Positions 9,013 through 17,887 are shown, numbered from the stretch's first letter. The stretch is 64,000 nt of DNA from Cytophagales bacterium WSM2-2 (GCA_015472025.1 BNHL01000001.1:2530001-2594000); one strand, 5' to 3'. Program-made: numbers and translations. Notes: generated from the sequence alone by a model not told the origin.

Positions 9013-9236
9013 GCAGTGAGATTAAGGGAATATTCTAATGTATCACTATCATCTGGCACAGGCGCACCTTCCGCTTGCAGATGTTCAATATAAAGTTCTA
9101 TAGCTTCTTTAGCCATTGAAATTGCATGATCAATATCGTTACCGTACGTAATACAACCAGGCAATGCTGGGACAACCGCAGTATAGGCTCCCTCAGGCTC
9201 CTTAGTCAATAAAATTTTGTACGTCAGATTTCTCAT
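9009..9236 (-). CDS. hicB: HicB-family antitoxin
   Basis: A 75-residue HicB protein that should bind and neutralise HicA. The partial RNase H-like fold is recognisable from YTAVVPALPGCITYGNDIDH and AISMAKEAIELYIEHL. It ends shortly after this region and lacks an obvious C-terminal HTH or ribbon-helix-helix domain, so it may not bind the operator by itself. The start MRNLTYKI at 9236 was chosen because the 31-residue upstream extension is not family-like. It precedes hicA with a 4-bp overlap, the antitoxin-first order. Confidence 0.9.
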   Translation of the reverse strand: MRNLTYKILLTKEPEGAYTAVVPALPGCITYGNDIDHAISMAKEAIELYIEHLQAEGAPVPDDSDTLEYSLNLTA

Positions 9237-9267
9237 AACAGAAACGAAATTACAAAAAATGAATTGT

Positions 9268-9822
9268 TCATTTTTTGAGGGGAGCCAAGATTCTATACTC
9301 CGTATCCACATCGCCTTTACTGATGTCATTCAATTTTCCTTTGAGGGTACGTTTTTTCAGAGGAGAGAGATAGTCGATAAAAAGCTTTCCCTCGATATGG
9401 TCGTATTCGTGCTGGATGATTCGAGCTTTCATGTCGTCAAACTCTTCTTCAAATGCGTTCCAGTTTTCATCGAAATATTTGATTCGCAATTTTTCAGGAC
9501 GTTCCACTTCTTCTCGGATATTCGGAATACTGAGGCACCCTTCTTCAAAGGCCCAGGGCTCACCCTCTTCTTCTAAAATGACTGGATTGACGAATACTTT
9601 TTTAAAATCCTTCAAATCGGGTTCGTCCTCCAGGGTTGTGCCATCAACGACAAACAGGCGAATGCTTTTTCCGATTTGAGGCGCTGCAAGACCAATGCCG
9701 TGTGCGCCATGCATTGTCTCGAACATATCATTGACAAGTTCTTTAATGTTTTCTCCTTTTTCGATGTCTTTCGCTTTTTTGCGCAACACCGGATCTCCAT
9801 ACATGACGATAGGGTAAATCAT
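9268..9822 (-). CDS. def: peptide deformylase
   Basis: Removes the formyl group from the N-terminal methionine of nascent proteins. The 184-residue protein has all three metal-site motifs: HGIGLAAPQ (41-49), EEGCLSIP with Cys96, and QHEYDH with His138, Glu139 and His142. The start MIYPIVMYGDP at 9822 is family-typical; an 18-residue upstream extension is not. Its 3' end is 31 bp upstream of hicB on the same strand. ruvX is upstream with a 54-bp spacer, the order often seen in Bacteroidota. Confidence 0.96.
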   Translation of the reverse strand: MIYPIVMYGDPVLRKKAKDIEKGENIKELVNDMFETMHGAHGIGLAAPQIGKSIRLFVVDGTTLEDEPDLKDFKKVFVNPVILEEEGEPWAFEEGCLSIPNIREEVERPEKLRIKYFDENWNAFEEEFDDMKARIIQHEYDHIEGKLFIDYLSPLKKRTLKGKLNDISKGDVDTEYRILAPLKK

Positions 9823-9876
9823 AACTTCTCTTAAAAAGGCAAAGGTAATTGAACAGGTACGAATTATGAAGTGCAA

Positions 9877-10293
9877 CTACTTGCCTTTGGACTGCATATA
9901 GTTTTGCAGGATCAAAACAGCACTGATTTTGTCCACATTTCCCTTTACCTGGCGGTCTTTTTTCTTCATGCCTCCTGAGATCATAGCATCAAGTGCAAGA
10001 CTTGAAGTGAATCGCTCATCTACTTCGGTCAAGGATATTTTTGGGAAATTCTGTCGAAATAACTCAACAAATTTCCTGACCTCAGGAGCAGTAGAGGAAT
10101 CAGTATTATCAAGTCTTTTTGGCATGCCTATGATGGCCTCCACGACTTGCTCTTTTTCAAAATACTTTTTGAGATAAGTCAGGAGCTGAGAGGTTTCCAC
10201 CGTTTCTAAAGCCGTGGCAATGATCTGCATGGGGTCTGTGACTGCAAGCCCGGTACGTTTAAGGCCGTAATCAATGGCGAGGATTCGGGGCAT
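9877..10293 (-). CDS. ruvX: Holliday junction resolvase-like protein YqgF/RuvX
   Basis: A 138-residue YqgF-family RNase H-like nuclease, implicated in pre-16S rRNA 5'-end maturation and possibly in junction resolution. The N-terminal catalytic strand ILAIDYGLKRTGLAV carries the conserved Asp. IIGMPKRLDN, VDERFTSSLA and the terminal DKISAVLILQNYM are the other family blocks. The length is normal. It is the upstream gene of ruvX-def and is divergent from a small secreted protein gene. Confidence 0.93.
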   Translation of the reverse strand: MPRILAIDYGLKRTGLAVTDPMQIIATALETVETSQLLTYLKKYFEKEQVVEAIIGMPKRLDNTDSSTAPEVRKFVELFRQNFPKISLTEVDERFTSSLALDAMISGGMKKKDRQVKGNVDKISAVLILQNYMQSKGK

Positions 10294-10399
10294 AAGTCAG
10301 GGCAATTTTTGAGGCTTTCAATATCAAAAGAATCATTTTGCGCTCACAAAATTACGATAACTTCCTGCAGAATAATTTATTCATTACGAAGTACATAAC

Positions 10400-10849
10400 A
10401 TGAGAATAGGATTAGTGATCATTTTTTGTGCCTGTACCTCTGTCGTTAGGGCACAGCAGGAAAGAAGGATCAAATCCATTGATGAAATAGACGCCATCCT
10501 TGAAGTCTACACCCATATCCTGACACCTTATGTTGGGCAAATGGTCAAGGATCATTTATCGTTCACAGAGCAACAGGATAAATTCTGGCAATGGCCAGAC
10601 AGCTTAACACTGTCGAGAAGAAGGGAACGTAAGAGGTCGGATTCAGCATATCTTTCCGTAGGATCAATTGTGGTAAACCGAAATATTCGTGCGCTTTATA
10701 ATTCAGATCCAAGATCATTTTTGAGTTTAACTCAGGGAGTTGTTATAAAAGCAATTGACTCAGCGTATCAAAAGGAATTTCGCTATGAGGGTCTTTCTCC
10801 TGAATTCTATAAGGAAGTTCATCAGAAGATTGAAGAAAAGTTCAGGTAA
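10400..10849 (+). CDS. hypothetical exported protein (149 aa)
   Basis: A 149-residue protein with a signal peptide (MRIGLVIIFCACTSVVRAQ, cleavage likely after AQ) and a mature part rich in charged residues, helical by appearance (RRRERKRSDSAY and a C-terminal EVHQKIEEKFR). I do not recognise a domain. It stands alone on the plus strand between minus-strand neighbours. It converges on the RIC-like gene with a 13-bp gap. Confidence 0.65.
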   Translation: MRIGLVIIFCACTSVVRAQQERRIKSIDEIDAILEVYTHILTPYVGQMVKDHLSFTEQQDKFWQWPDSLTLSRRRERKRSDSAYLSVGSIVVNRNIRALYNSDPRSFLSLTQGVVIKAIDSAYQKEFRYEGLSPEFYKEVHQKIEEKFR

Positions 10850-10862
10850 TAGAAAGAGCTAC

Positions 10863-11621
10863 CTAATTCCACTTTGCCTTCTCGAAGAACTTAGATTTCA
10901 CCTGGCTTTCGAGCATCATCGCTTTAGGAAAGAGAATTTCGTTTTCTATGCGCGCATGTGCCTGTAGGTTTTTCTCGAACTCCATCAATTCAGTGTAAAT
11001 CACTTTTACATGCAAGGGGGCATCAGGAGCAAGGTAGTAGTCTTTGGTGATTTTGCGAATGCCAGCCATCTCATCGTCATGTGCCTCATGTTCCAGGGCA
11101 CAACGCTGCAGGGAATGTTTTTCCATGGAACGATAGAGGCGTGTAGGATTATACCGGCCTTGTGCGGCTCGCTCTAGTGAATTGATGTATTTAAAAAGTG
11201 TGTCCTCTTCTTCGTAGATGTGGTGAATGAAATCTTCCAGGAACAAAGGAAAAAGAATCTTTAGATCCTTTTCAACCGATTCGTACTCTCTATGATCCGC
11301 TTTAAAATTCACTACCAGTTTGTGAATAAACGGCAACTTGTGCTTAATGAACAAATAATGCGCGTGTTTCAAATACTCAATGATGAGATCGATGCGATAT
11401 GAAAATAACGGGAGATCATCCTCTTTGAAGTTCTCGCGTGAAAGCTCCAGACCTTTGATTACCGGCTCAGTTGCCAAGCCCTTTTGTTGGCATACTTGTT
11501 CCAATGTCTGCGTAGGATACTCGTAAAATGGGATACCGAAAGAATATAGAACATGCGCCAACAAGTGATCGTGACTCACGAGTTCTGTAATTTTCTTGCT
11601 GATCATGTCCAGCGGGTTCAT
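10863..11621 (-). CDS. RIC-like hemerythrin-domain protein with a cysteine-less DUF542 region
   Basis: A 252-residue cytoplasmic protein with the layout of YtfE/ScdA (RIC) proteins, di-iron proteins linked to repair of iron-sulfur clusters damaged by nitric oxide or oxygen. The N-terminal 50 residues (SFGIPFYEYPTQTLEQVC) match the DUF542 module, but the usual adjacent cysteine pair is replaced by Phe-Tyr-Glu. The hemerythrin-like part has the expected His/Glu clusters: KHAHYLFIKHKLPF, DFIHHIYEEEDTLF, EHEAHDDEM and HARIENEILFP. It faces ruvB divergently with about 100 bp between starts. A cluster-repair role is a family inference, and the missing cysteines may mean a different task. Confidence 0.8.
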   Translation of the reverse strand: MNPLDMISKKITELVSHDHLLAHVLYSFGIPFYEYPTQTLEQVCQQKGLATEPVIKGLELSRENFKEDDLPLFSYRIDLIIEYLKHAHYLFIKHKLPFIHKLVVNFKADHREYESVEKDLKILFPLFLEDFIHHIYEEEDTLFKYINSLERAAQGRYNPTRLYRSMEKHSLQRCALEHEAHDDEMAGIRKITKDYYLAPDAPLHVKVIYTELMEFEKNLQAHARIENEILFPKAMMLESQVKSKFFEKAKWN

Positions 11622-11713
11622 GCAGAAGGTAAATATAACGATCTCGAAATTGCGGTCAAACCGGAATGGCTGATTTTCATCGTGGAAATGTTAAGCATTG
11701 GTGTGACAATCTC

Positions 11714-11721
11714 TATCTTTG
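11714..11721 (+). promoter_or_regulatory. Bacteroidota-type -7 element before ruvB
   Basis: TATCTTTG matches the TAnnTTTG consensus used by the primary sigma factor of Bacteroidota. It lies only 1 nt before an upstream ATG (11723), so transcription would start after that codon. This favours the ATG at 11738 as the ruvB start. No convincing -33 TTTG is seen. Confidence 0.5.
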
Positions 11722-11737
11722 AATGGAATTAACGAGT

Positions 11738-12763
11738 ATGCGTGAAGATTATTTGAAGGGCGAGACAGAAGGACAAAATTCGACTGATAAAGAGTTCGAA
11801 AAAGCCCTGAGGCCGCTTTCGTTTGGCGATTTTACCGGTCAGCAGAAAGTAACAGACAATATTAAAGTGTTCGTGATGGCAGCCAAGCAGCGAAATGAGT
11901 CGCTTGATCACGTTTTGCTCCATGGCCCTCCCGGCCTCGGGAAAACTACGTTGTCATTTATAATTGCAAACGAGCTAGGGTCAAATATTAAAATAACTTC
12001 CGGTCCGGTGTTGGATAAGCCTAGTGACCTCGCAGGATTGCTCACGAACTTAGAGGCGAATGATGTCTTGTTTATCGACGAAATTCACCGATTGAATCCA
12101 ATCGTAGAAGAATATCTGTACTCTGCCATGGAAGATTTTCGCATCGATATCATGCTCGATAGTGGGCCTAATGCCAGGTCGGTGCAAATCGGACTTAACC
12201 CCTTTACATTAATCGGTGCTACCACGCGCGCGGGTCTGCTCACATCGCCATTGCGTGCCCGATTTGGAATCAATGCCCGCCTTGAGTACTACGATTCGCA
12301 GCTACTGACTAAGATAGTTATACGATCTTCCGATATTTTAAACACGCCTATTGAAGCAGACGCTTCGTTTGAAATAGCGCGAAGAAGCCGTGGTACACCC
12401 AGGATCGCAAATAACTTACTCAAACGTACCCGCGACTTTGCCCAGATCAAAGGAAATGGCACCATCACCAAGCCGATTGCTCAATTAGCCCTTAAAGCTC
12501 TGGATGTAGATGAGAATGGTTTGGATGATATGGACAATCGTATCCTTCTGGCCATCATTGAAAAATTTAAAGGAGGCCCCGTCGGTATTTCAACCATTGC
12601 GACTGCTGTCGGGGAAGAGGGTGAAACGATCGAAGAAGTGTATGAGCCCTTCCTGATTCAGGAAGGCTACCTTAAACGGACATCTCGCGGCCGCGAGGCA
12701 ACTGAGCTTGCCTATAAGCATTTAAAAATTGCCCGACCAAGAACGCAGGGATTGTTTGACTGA
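11738..12763 (+). CDS. ruvB: Holliday junction branch-migration ATPase RuvB
   Basis: The hexameric AAA+ motor that, with RuvA, drives branch migration of Holliday junctions. In the 341-residue form starting MREDYLKG, Walker A is GPPGLGKT (63-70), Walker B is VLFIDEIH, sensor I is GATTRAG and the arginine finger lies in SPLRARFG. The C-terminal winged helix ([16 protein letters not shown] [20 protein letters not shown] and TSRGREAT) is complete. An ATG five codons upstream (11723) also exists, but it abuts a promoter element, so the later start is preferred. ruvA and ruvC are not in the window. It is convergent with the flippase-like membrane protein gene. Confidence 0.97.
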   Translation: MREDYLKGETEGQNSTDKEFEKALRPLSFGDFTGQQKVTDNIKVFVMAAKQRNESLDHVLLHGPPGLGKTTLSFIIANELGSNIKITSGPVLDKPSDLAGLLTNLEANDVLFIDEIHRLNPIVEEYLYSAMEDFRIDIMLDSGPNARSVQIGLNPFTLIGATTRAGLLTSPLRARFGINARLEYYDSQLLTKIVIRSSDILNTPIEADASFEIARRSRGTPRIANNLLKRTRDFAQIKGNGTITKPIAQLALKALDVDENGLDDMDNRILLAIIEKFKGGPVGISTIATAVGEEGETIEEVYEPFLIQEGYLKRTSRGREATELAYKHLKIARPRTQGLFD

Positions 12764-12802
12764 GCTTTACGCTCTTAGAACACTTGTCCAAGAGTCTTAA
12801 TT

Positions 12803-13780
12803 CTACTTTCGCGATACAATTGTATTGCTTACCACGAAGCTGATTACGCCCATTACTATCATCAGTAAAGTTTGCCAGGCGTGGAAAATAAAAACAAATG
12901 CTACCGCGTCAGGCTTAGCCATGTTGTAGAGCATCGTTAATCCGAGAGGAACCAGCACATGATAAGATCCGGTGCCACCGGGGAGCGGGGCTGCCATGGC
13001 AATAGAACCGATAGCGAATAACGTGACTACTGCACCAAAACCCAGGTGTGATGTTTCTGGAAAAGCCATTAGCACGAGATAACTCATCAGGAAGTACAAA
13101 ATCCAAATAGTGAGTGAATAGAACACAAATAGCCACTTATTCTCAAGCTTCAGAACTGAAAGAAGACCTTCCTTAAATCCGTGAATGATTTTCAGGAATT
13201 TTTGATTTTTTCTCAACAGGTAAATTCCAACCAGAAAAAGAATGCCTAAGGCCGCAGCTACCCATACCCATGCCGGAATGCTCATTTCTCCCGATGAAAA
13301 GTTAAGCGTATCTAAAAACGCTTTTAACTTGTCCCACTCTACGTAAAAGGAAAAAGCAATTAGCACAAGCAAGCAGAGTACATCAGCGAGACGTTCGACC
13401 ACGACTGTTCCAAATGAAATTTCGACCGGAGTTTTTTCGAGTTGATAGAGGGTATAGCACCGTGATACTTCACCCCCACGAGGCACGGCAAGATTCACCA
13501 GGTATCCCGTCATCAAAGAGAGGAAGCTGCTTGATAATTTTACGTCCTGACCTGTAGGTTGCAATAACATTTTCCATCGCATTGCACGGACTATATGACT
13601 GATGACTGCAGTTCCTGCCATGATCCACAGGTAGAATTTGTCAGATTTTTTCCAAGCCTGCCACAAGAAGTCGATCTTGTTTTCACCTTCTACTTTTAAC
13701 CCGCGAAGGGAAAGCCAAAGCAAAAGAACCGTGATCGCCATCATCAGCACATAGCGTGTACCTGTTTTTATTCGCTGCAT
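12803..13780 (-). CDS. flippase-like integral membrane protein (UPF0104/LPG synthase TM family)
   Basis: A 325-residue protein with about eight hydrophobic helices, belonging to the lysylphosphatidylglycerol synthase transmembrane-region family (UPF0104, 'flippase-like'). Typical motifs are RAMRWKMLL after the second helix, LAVPRGGEVSRCYTLY, and PLPGGTGSYHVLVPLGL near the C-terminus. It lacks the soluble aminoacyl-transferase domain of MprF, so it is not expected to make lysyl-PG itself. Its role in Bacteroidota is unknown. It lies 3 bp downstream of panD and is probably part of the panC-panD transcript. Confidence 0.85.
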   Translation of the reverse strand: MQRIKTGTRYVLMMAITVLLLWLSLRGLKVEGENKIDFLWQAWKKSDKFYLWIMAGTAVISHIVRAMRWKMLLQPTGQDVKLSSSFLSLMTGYLVNLAVPRGGEVSRCYTLYQLEKTPVEISFGTVVVERLADVLCLLVLIAFSFYVEWDKLKAFLDTLNFSSGEMSIPAWVWVAAALGILFLVGIYLLRKNQKFLKIIHGFKEGLLSVLKLENKWLFVFYSLTIWILYFLMSYLVLMAFPETSHLGFGAVVTLFAIGSIAMAAPLPGGTGSYHVLVPLGLTMLYNMAKPDAVAFVFIFHAWQTLLMIVMGVISFVVSNTIVSRK

Positions 13781-13783
13781 CCG

Positions 13784-14131
13784 TCAGGCAAGTTTATTTT
13801 CAGGAGTAGGAAAGATGAGTGTAGGCTTGAATTTCTTGGCTTCTTCAAGTTCCATCGAAGCGTATGAGATCACGATTACGATATCGCCAACTTGTGCCAG
13901 TCGGGCGGCAGGGCCGTTGATGCAGATCATTCCACTGTTGCGCTCTCCTTTGATTACATATGTTTCCAGGCGTTCGCCATTATTGACATTTACCACCTGC
14001 ACTTTTTCGCCTTCAATGATATTCGCTGCATCCATGAGCACTTCGTCAATGGTAATGCTTCCAACATAGTGCAACTCAGCCTGTGTCACTTTGACCCGGT
14101 GTATCTTCGATTTTAAAACTTCAATTCTCAT
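13784..14131 (-). CDS. panD: aspartate 1-decarboxylase
   Basis: Makes beta-alanine from aspartate for pantothenate synthesis, as a pyruvoyl enzyme. The self-cleavage site Gly24-Ser25 sits in [11 protein letters not shown] exactly where expected, and Ser25 becomes the pyruvoyl group. [11 protein letters not shown] and [12 protein letters not shown] are the other conserved blocks. At 115 residues it is normal. Its start overlaps the panC stop by 11 bp, so beta-alanine production is coupled to its use. Confidence 0.97.
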   Translation of the reverse strand: MRIEVLKSKIHRVKVTQAELHYVGSITIDEVLMDAANIIEGEKVQVVNVNNGERLETYVIKGERNSGMICINGPAARLAQVGDIVIVISYASMELEEAKKFKPTLIFPTPENKLA

Positions 14132-14963
14132 TCATTAATAAATTATCGATCAGTCTTACTTCACCTACAAACCCTGCAATCAGCAGGATCGATTTATCTG
14201 TAACGCTTTCTGTTGCTTTTAAGTTTTCGATATTGACAAGTTCAAAATACTCGAGTCTCACGCCCTCAATACTCCTGCACTTTTGTTTGACAGCTTCCTT
14301 TACTTGCGCGATCTTCTCTCCCTGCTTAAGCATTTTTTTTGCTTCAGTTAGTGATTGAAAAAACACGATGGCTTTTTGCCTTTCGGATGCATTTAGTCGC
14401 ATGTTGCGCGATGACATTGCCAATCCATCCGATTCGCGAAAAATAGGCATCGGTCTTAATTGCAGGTCGAATTTCAATTCCTTGACCAGTTTCTCGATGA
14501 TCTTGAATTGTTGAAAGTCTTTTTGTCCGAAATACGCAACGGTTGGTTTGATGATGTGAAAAAACTTCGACACCACGAGCGCCACTCCGCTGAAATGCCC
14601 TGGCCTGAATTCTCCCTCGAGAATTTTGTCGAGATCGCCAAAGTCGAATTTGATGCTCGGGGTGGTTTCATACATCTCATCTATCTCTGGCACAAAAACA
14701 ACGTCACAACCAGATTTTTTTAACATTTCAAGGTCGTGATCTAATGTACGAGGGTATTTCTCAAGGTCCTTTGTGTTGTTGAACTGAGCCGGATTGACAA
14801 AAACACTGCAAACAGTGAGTTCGTTTTCGCGCCTTGAAGCTTCTATTAATGAAAGGTGCCCCGCGTGGAGCGCCCCCATGGTGGGAACTAACCCGACAGA
14901 TATGGAGTTAGGTTTTTGGCTCAAAAAGGCCTTCAGGGGCTTGATTTCCTTGAAAATTTCCAT
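14121..14963 (-). CDS. panC: pantothenate synthetase (pantoate-beta-alanine ligase)
   Basis: Condenses pantoate and beta-alanine with ATP to pantothenate, the CoA precursor. The 280-residue protein has the nucleotidyl-transferase motif [13 protein letters not shown] (HxGH), [18 protein letters not shown] and the KMSK-like region MSSRNMRL. The start [10 protein letters not shown] at 14963 was chosen because the nine residues upstream are not conserved-looking. It is the first gene of panC-panD-flippase and is divergent from the short GT5 protein gene, with 121 bp between start codons. panB is not in the window. Confidence 0.96.
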   Translation of the reverse strand: MEIFKEIKPLKAFLSQKPNSISVGLVPTMGALHAGHLSLIEASRRENELTVCSVFVNPAQFNNTKDLEKYPRTLDHDLEMLKKSGCDVVFVPEIDEMYETTPSIKFDFGDLDKILEGEFRPGHFSGVALVVSKFFHIIKPTVAYFGQKDFQQFKIIEKLVKELKFDLQLRPMPIFRESDGLAMSSRNMRLNASERQKAIVFFQSLTEAKKMLKQGEKIAQVKEAVKQKCRSIEGVRLEYFELVNIENLKATESVTDKSILLIAGFVGEVRLIDNLLMNEN

Positions 14964-15015
14964 TTTTGAGCGGCTTTTAGAAGGGCGCAAATATAGTCCT
15001 TATGTTTAAATCAAA

Positions 15016-15047
15016 GTTGAAAATGGGGCAGATTTTCCGTACTTTTG
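15016..15047 (+). promoter_or_regulatory. predicted promoter of the short GT5-domain gene
   Basis: TACTTTTG at 15040-15047 matches the TAnnTTTG element, and GTTG at 15016-15019 stands about 20 nt upstream in the position of a -33 element. The ATG follows 37 nt later. This arrangement also argues against a TTG at 15061 being needed as start. Confidence 0.5.
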
Positions 15048-15084
15048 TGCTCCCGTTTTCTTGTCTCAACAAAATTCAACCGAT

Positions 15085-15888
15085 ATGTCAAAAATCCGCA
15101 TTCTCTATGTTGCCAGTGAGATTAATCCGTTTTTGCAGACCACTGAGGTGGCTGATTTTGTTCGAAAATTGCCTCAGGCAATGCAAGAGCGAGGAATGGA
15201 GATTCGAATACTGGTACCGCGGTTTGGCCTGATCAATGAGCGTAAAAACAGATTGCACGAAGTTGTTCGTCTTTCTGGTATTAATATTGCCGTGGGTGAT
15301 GAAGAAAAGCCTTTGATCATTAAAGTGGCGTCAATACCGAATGCCAAACTGCAGGTTTATTTTATCGACAATGAAGATTATTTCCACCGCAAGTCAGTTT
15401 TCCACGATAAGGAAAATCGTTTCTTCGAAGACAATGACGAGCGCGCTATTTTCTTTTGCAAGGGCGTAATTGAAACAGTCCGCAAACTGGGCTGGGGTCC
15501 TGATATTGTGCATTGCAATGACTGGATCACGAGTTTTATTCCTTTGTATTTGAAGACGACTTACAAAAACGATCCGCTCTTCAAAAATTCGAAGACCGTA
15601 TTTACGATTTACAATAATAGCTTCTCCCATAAATTCAAAGGAGATTTGATGGGCAAAGTTCGTATGCTTGATATTGAAGACAATATGCTTGGTCACCTGA
15701 AGACGGCTGACTACGAAGGCTTCATCAAGTTGGGAGCACAATGGGCTGATGTTGTAAACGTTGCCGGCGATGGCAAGAAATTGGAAGGCCTCGTAAAGAA
15801 AATAAAAGAGAAAAAAGTTTCGTCAATAGAAAAGGACGAAGACTACACTGAGGAGTTTTATAACCTTTACACCGAACTGGTAGGTTAG
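15085..15888 (+). CDS. short glycogen/starch synthase N-terminal-domain protein (GT5-like, 267 aa)
   Basis: The protein matches only the N-terminal ADP-glucose-type half of GT5 glycogen synthases: KIRILYVASEINPF at the start, VADFVRKLPQAMQERGMEIR, PDIVHCNDWITSFIPLYL, and VFTIYNNSFSHKF. It stops at about 267 residues, so the C-terminal Rossmann domain that binds the nucleotide sugar is absent. A standard GT-B enzyme needs both halves, so catalysis is doubtful. I recall the same short protein beside panC in many Bacteroidota, which suggests a conserved but unassigned role. The lysine/glutamate-rich C-terminal tail (VKKIKEKKVSSIEKDED) is unlike GT5. A TTG eight codons upstream is an alternative start. 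Confidence 0.8.
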   Translation: MSKIRILYVASEINPFLQTTEVADFVRKLPQAMQERGMEIRILVPRFGLINERKNRLHEVVRLSGINIAVGDEEKPLIIKVASIPNAKLQVYFIDNEDYFHRKSVFHDKENRFFEDNDERAIFFCKGVIETVRKLGWGPDIVHCNDWITSFIPLYLKTTYKNDPLFKNSKTVFTIYNNSFSHKFKGDLMGKVRMLDIEDNMLGHLKTADYEGFIKLGAQWADVVNVAGDGKKLEGLVKKIKEKKVSSIEKDEDYTEEFYNLYTELVG

Positions 15889-15913
15889 TTACTTTTCAGC
15901 TATTTAAATAATG

Positions 15914-15956
15914 AAAGTCGGGTGGTTAAGAAATTAACACTCGACTTTTTATTTTT
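15914..15956 (+). terminator. intrinsic terminator after the GT5-like gene
   Basis: AAAGTCGGGTGGTTAA and TTAACACTCGACTTT form a near-perfect stem around a GAAA loop, followed by T-rich sequence. The tail merges with a TATTTTTG promoter element that probably serves glmS. Confidence 0.85.
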
Positions 15957-15957
15957 G
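15950..15957 (+). promoter_or_regulatory. predicted -7 element of glmS
   Basis: TATTTTTG fits TAnnTTTG and lies 53 nt before the glmS ATG. It overlaps the T-tail of the preceding terminator. No clear -33 box is seen, and the short leader has no room for a glmS ribozyme. Confidence 0.4.
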
Positions 15958-16010
15958 CATAGAACCATATTTATAAAGTAGATGTTCGAAACCAAACCAA
16001 CCCAATTAAT

Positions 16011-17846
16011 ATGTGTGGAATTGTAGCTTACGTGGGTCATCGCCAGGCGAGTGATATCATCATTAAAGGATTGAAGCGGCTTGAGTACCGCGGCTACGAT
16101 AGTGCCGGGGTTGCGCTGCTTAATGGGGGACTGAATGTTTATAAAAAGAAAGGCAAGGTTTCAGAGCTGGAGTCTTTTATCAAGAATGAAAATCTGAACA
16201 GCCATATTGGTATGGGGCACACACGCTGGGCCACACATGGAGAACCAAATGATGAAAATGCACACCCCCACTATTCAGCCACAAAAAAACTGGCAATCAT
16301 TCACAATGGTATCATTGAAAACTATAGTTCACTAAAGCAGGACTTGCTGCGCAAGGGACATCAGTTCTTTAGTGATACTGATACAGAAGTCTTTATTCAT
16401 TTTATAGAAGACATCAAAAACAATGAAAAATGCTCCTTGGATGAAGCGGTGCGACTGGCGCTTACGAAGGTGGTTGGTGCATACGCTATCGTAGTGATGT
16501 CGCTTGAAGATCCAAATCTTTTGATTGCCGCGCGTAAAGGCAGCCCATTGGTCGTAGGTGTGGGTAAGGGAGAATTCTTTATGGCTTCTGATGCGACTCC
16601 GATTGTAGAGTACACGAACGAAGTAGTTTACCTCAATGACCAGGAAATAGCAGTAGTCAACAATGGTCAGCTTAACATTAAGAATACGGCAAACCTTCCA
16701 CTTACTCCCTATGTACAGACCGTTGATATAGAATTGGAAGCGATTGAAAAGGGCGGTTATGAACACTTCATGCTCAAAGAAATCTTTGAGCAGTCACGAT
16801 CAATAAAGGATTGCATGCGCGGCCGGTTGGATTCTGACGCAGGCAGATTGACACTGGGAGGGTTGCGCGAATATGTTAATAAGATCGTTAATGCCGATCG
16901 TATTTTAATTGTGGCCTGTGGCACTTCGTGGCATGCAGGTTTGGTCGCGGAATATTTTTTTGAAGAGTTCTGCCGTATACCTGTGGAGGTGGAGTATGCT
17001 TCCGAGTTTCGTTACCGTAATCCTGTTATTCGCGAAGGTGATGTGGTGATTGCGATTTCCCAATCAGGCGAAACGGCAGATACCCTCGCAGCTATTGAAA
17101 TGGCGAAATCAAAAGGTGCAATTATCTTCGGTGTATGCAATGTGGTAGGTTCTTCCATTCCACGGACAACACATGCAGGAGCTTATACTCATGCCGGGCC
17201 TGAAATAGGTGTAGCGAGTACGAAGGCATTCACGGCACAGTTGACAGTACTCAATATGATCGCGTTGATCGTTGCACAACGGAAGGGCACTATTACTGAA
17301 CAGAAATTTCACGAAGTGCTTGTTGAGATGGAGAGCATTCCGTCTAAAGTGGAGCAAGTATTGAAGTTGAACTCAAAGATTCAGGTCATTGCCGATGAAT
17401 TTAAAAATGCGTCTAATTTTATCTACCTGGGACGCGGATATAATTTCCCGGTGGCATTGGAGGGGGCACTCAAACTGAAAGAGATTTCTTATATCCATGC
17501 TGAAGGCTATCCGGCTGCCGAAATGAAACACGGGCCCATTGCTTTGATTGACGAAGAGATGCCTGTGGTATTCATTGCGACTAAAGATGCCTCTTATGAA
17601 AAGGTAGTTTCCAACATACAGGAAGTGAAGGCACGCAAAGGCCGGGTGATATCTATTGTGACGGAAGGAGACACACTCATTCCTAAAATGTCAGAGTTTG
17701 TGATTGAGGTTCCATCCACACTCGATGCACTGATGCCGATGATTTCCGTAATTCCCCTTCAACTTTTGTCATATCACATTGCGGTGATGCGGGGGTGTAA
17801 TGTCGATCAGCCACGAAATCTGGCGAAATCGGTAACGGTTGAGTAG
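16011..17846 (+). CDS. glmS: glutamine-fructose-6-phosphate aminotransferase (isomerizing)
   Basis: Makes glucosamine-6-phosphate from fructose-6-phosphate and glutamine, the first step to UDP-GlcNAc for peptidoglycan and LPS. The 611-residue protein begins MCGIVAYVG, exposing the N-terminal Cys nucleophile of the class II glutaminase domain (about 2-220, with GHTRWATHGEPN). Two SIS sugar-isomerase domains follow (GTSWHAG ... SQSGETADT, then ALEGALKLKEISY and AEMKHGPIALID). The C-terminal PRNLAKSVTVE is the family ending. It appears to be monocistronic. The plus-strand beta-CASP gene starts 41 bp later and may be cotranscribed. Confidence 0.98.
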   Translation: MCGIVAYVGHRQASDIIIKGLKRLEYRGYDSAGVALLNGGLNVYKKKGKVSELESFIKNENLNSHIGMGHTRWATHGEPNDENAHPHYSATKKLAIIHNGIIENYSSLKQDLLRKGHQFFSDTDTEVFIHFIEDIKNNEKCSLDEAVRLALTKVVGAYAIVVMSLEDPNLLIAARKGSPLVVGVGKGEFFMASDATPIVEYTNEVVYLNDQEIAVVNNGQLNIKNTANLPLTPYVQTVDIELEAIEKGGYEHFMLKEIFEQSRSIKDCMRGRLDSDAGRLTLGGLREYVNKIVNADRILIVACGTSWHAGLVAEYFFEEFCRIPVEVEYASEFRYRNPVIREGDVVIAISQSGETADTLAAIEMAKSKGAIIFGVCNVVGSSIPRTTHAGAYTHAGPEIGVASTKAFTAQLTVLNMIALIVAQRKGTITEQKFHEVLVEMESIPSKVEQVLKLNSKIQVIADEFKNASNFIYLGRGYNFPVALEGALKLKEISYIHAEGYPAAEMKHGPIALIDEEMPVVFIATKDASYEKVVSNIQEVKARKGRVISIVTEGDTLIPKMSEFVIEVPSTLDALMPMISVIPLQLLSYHIAVMRGCNVDQPRNLAKSVTVE

Positions 17847-17887
17847 AGATATCACGTAATGACAAGCCGCATCTTTTCAAAACCATC

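Noticed and set aside
15957..16010. glmS ribozyme or riboswitch in the glmS leader
   Set aside because: The leader is only about 50 nt and holds no matching conserved core. Its stem-loop is the terminator of the preceding gene.
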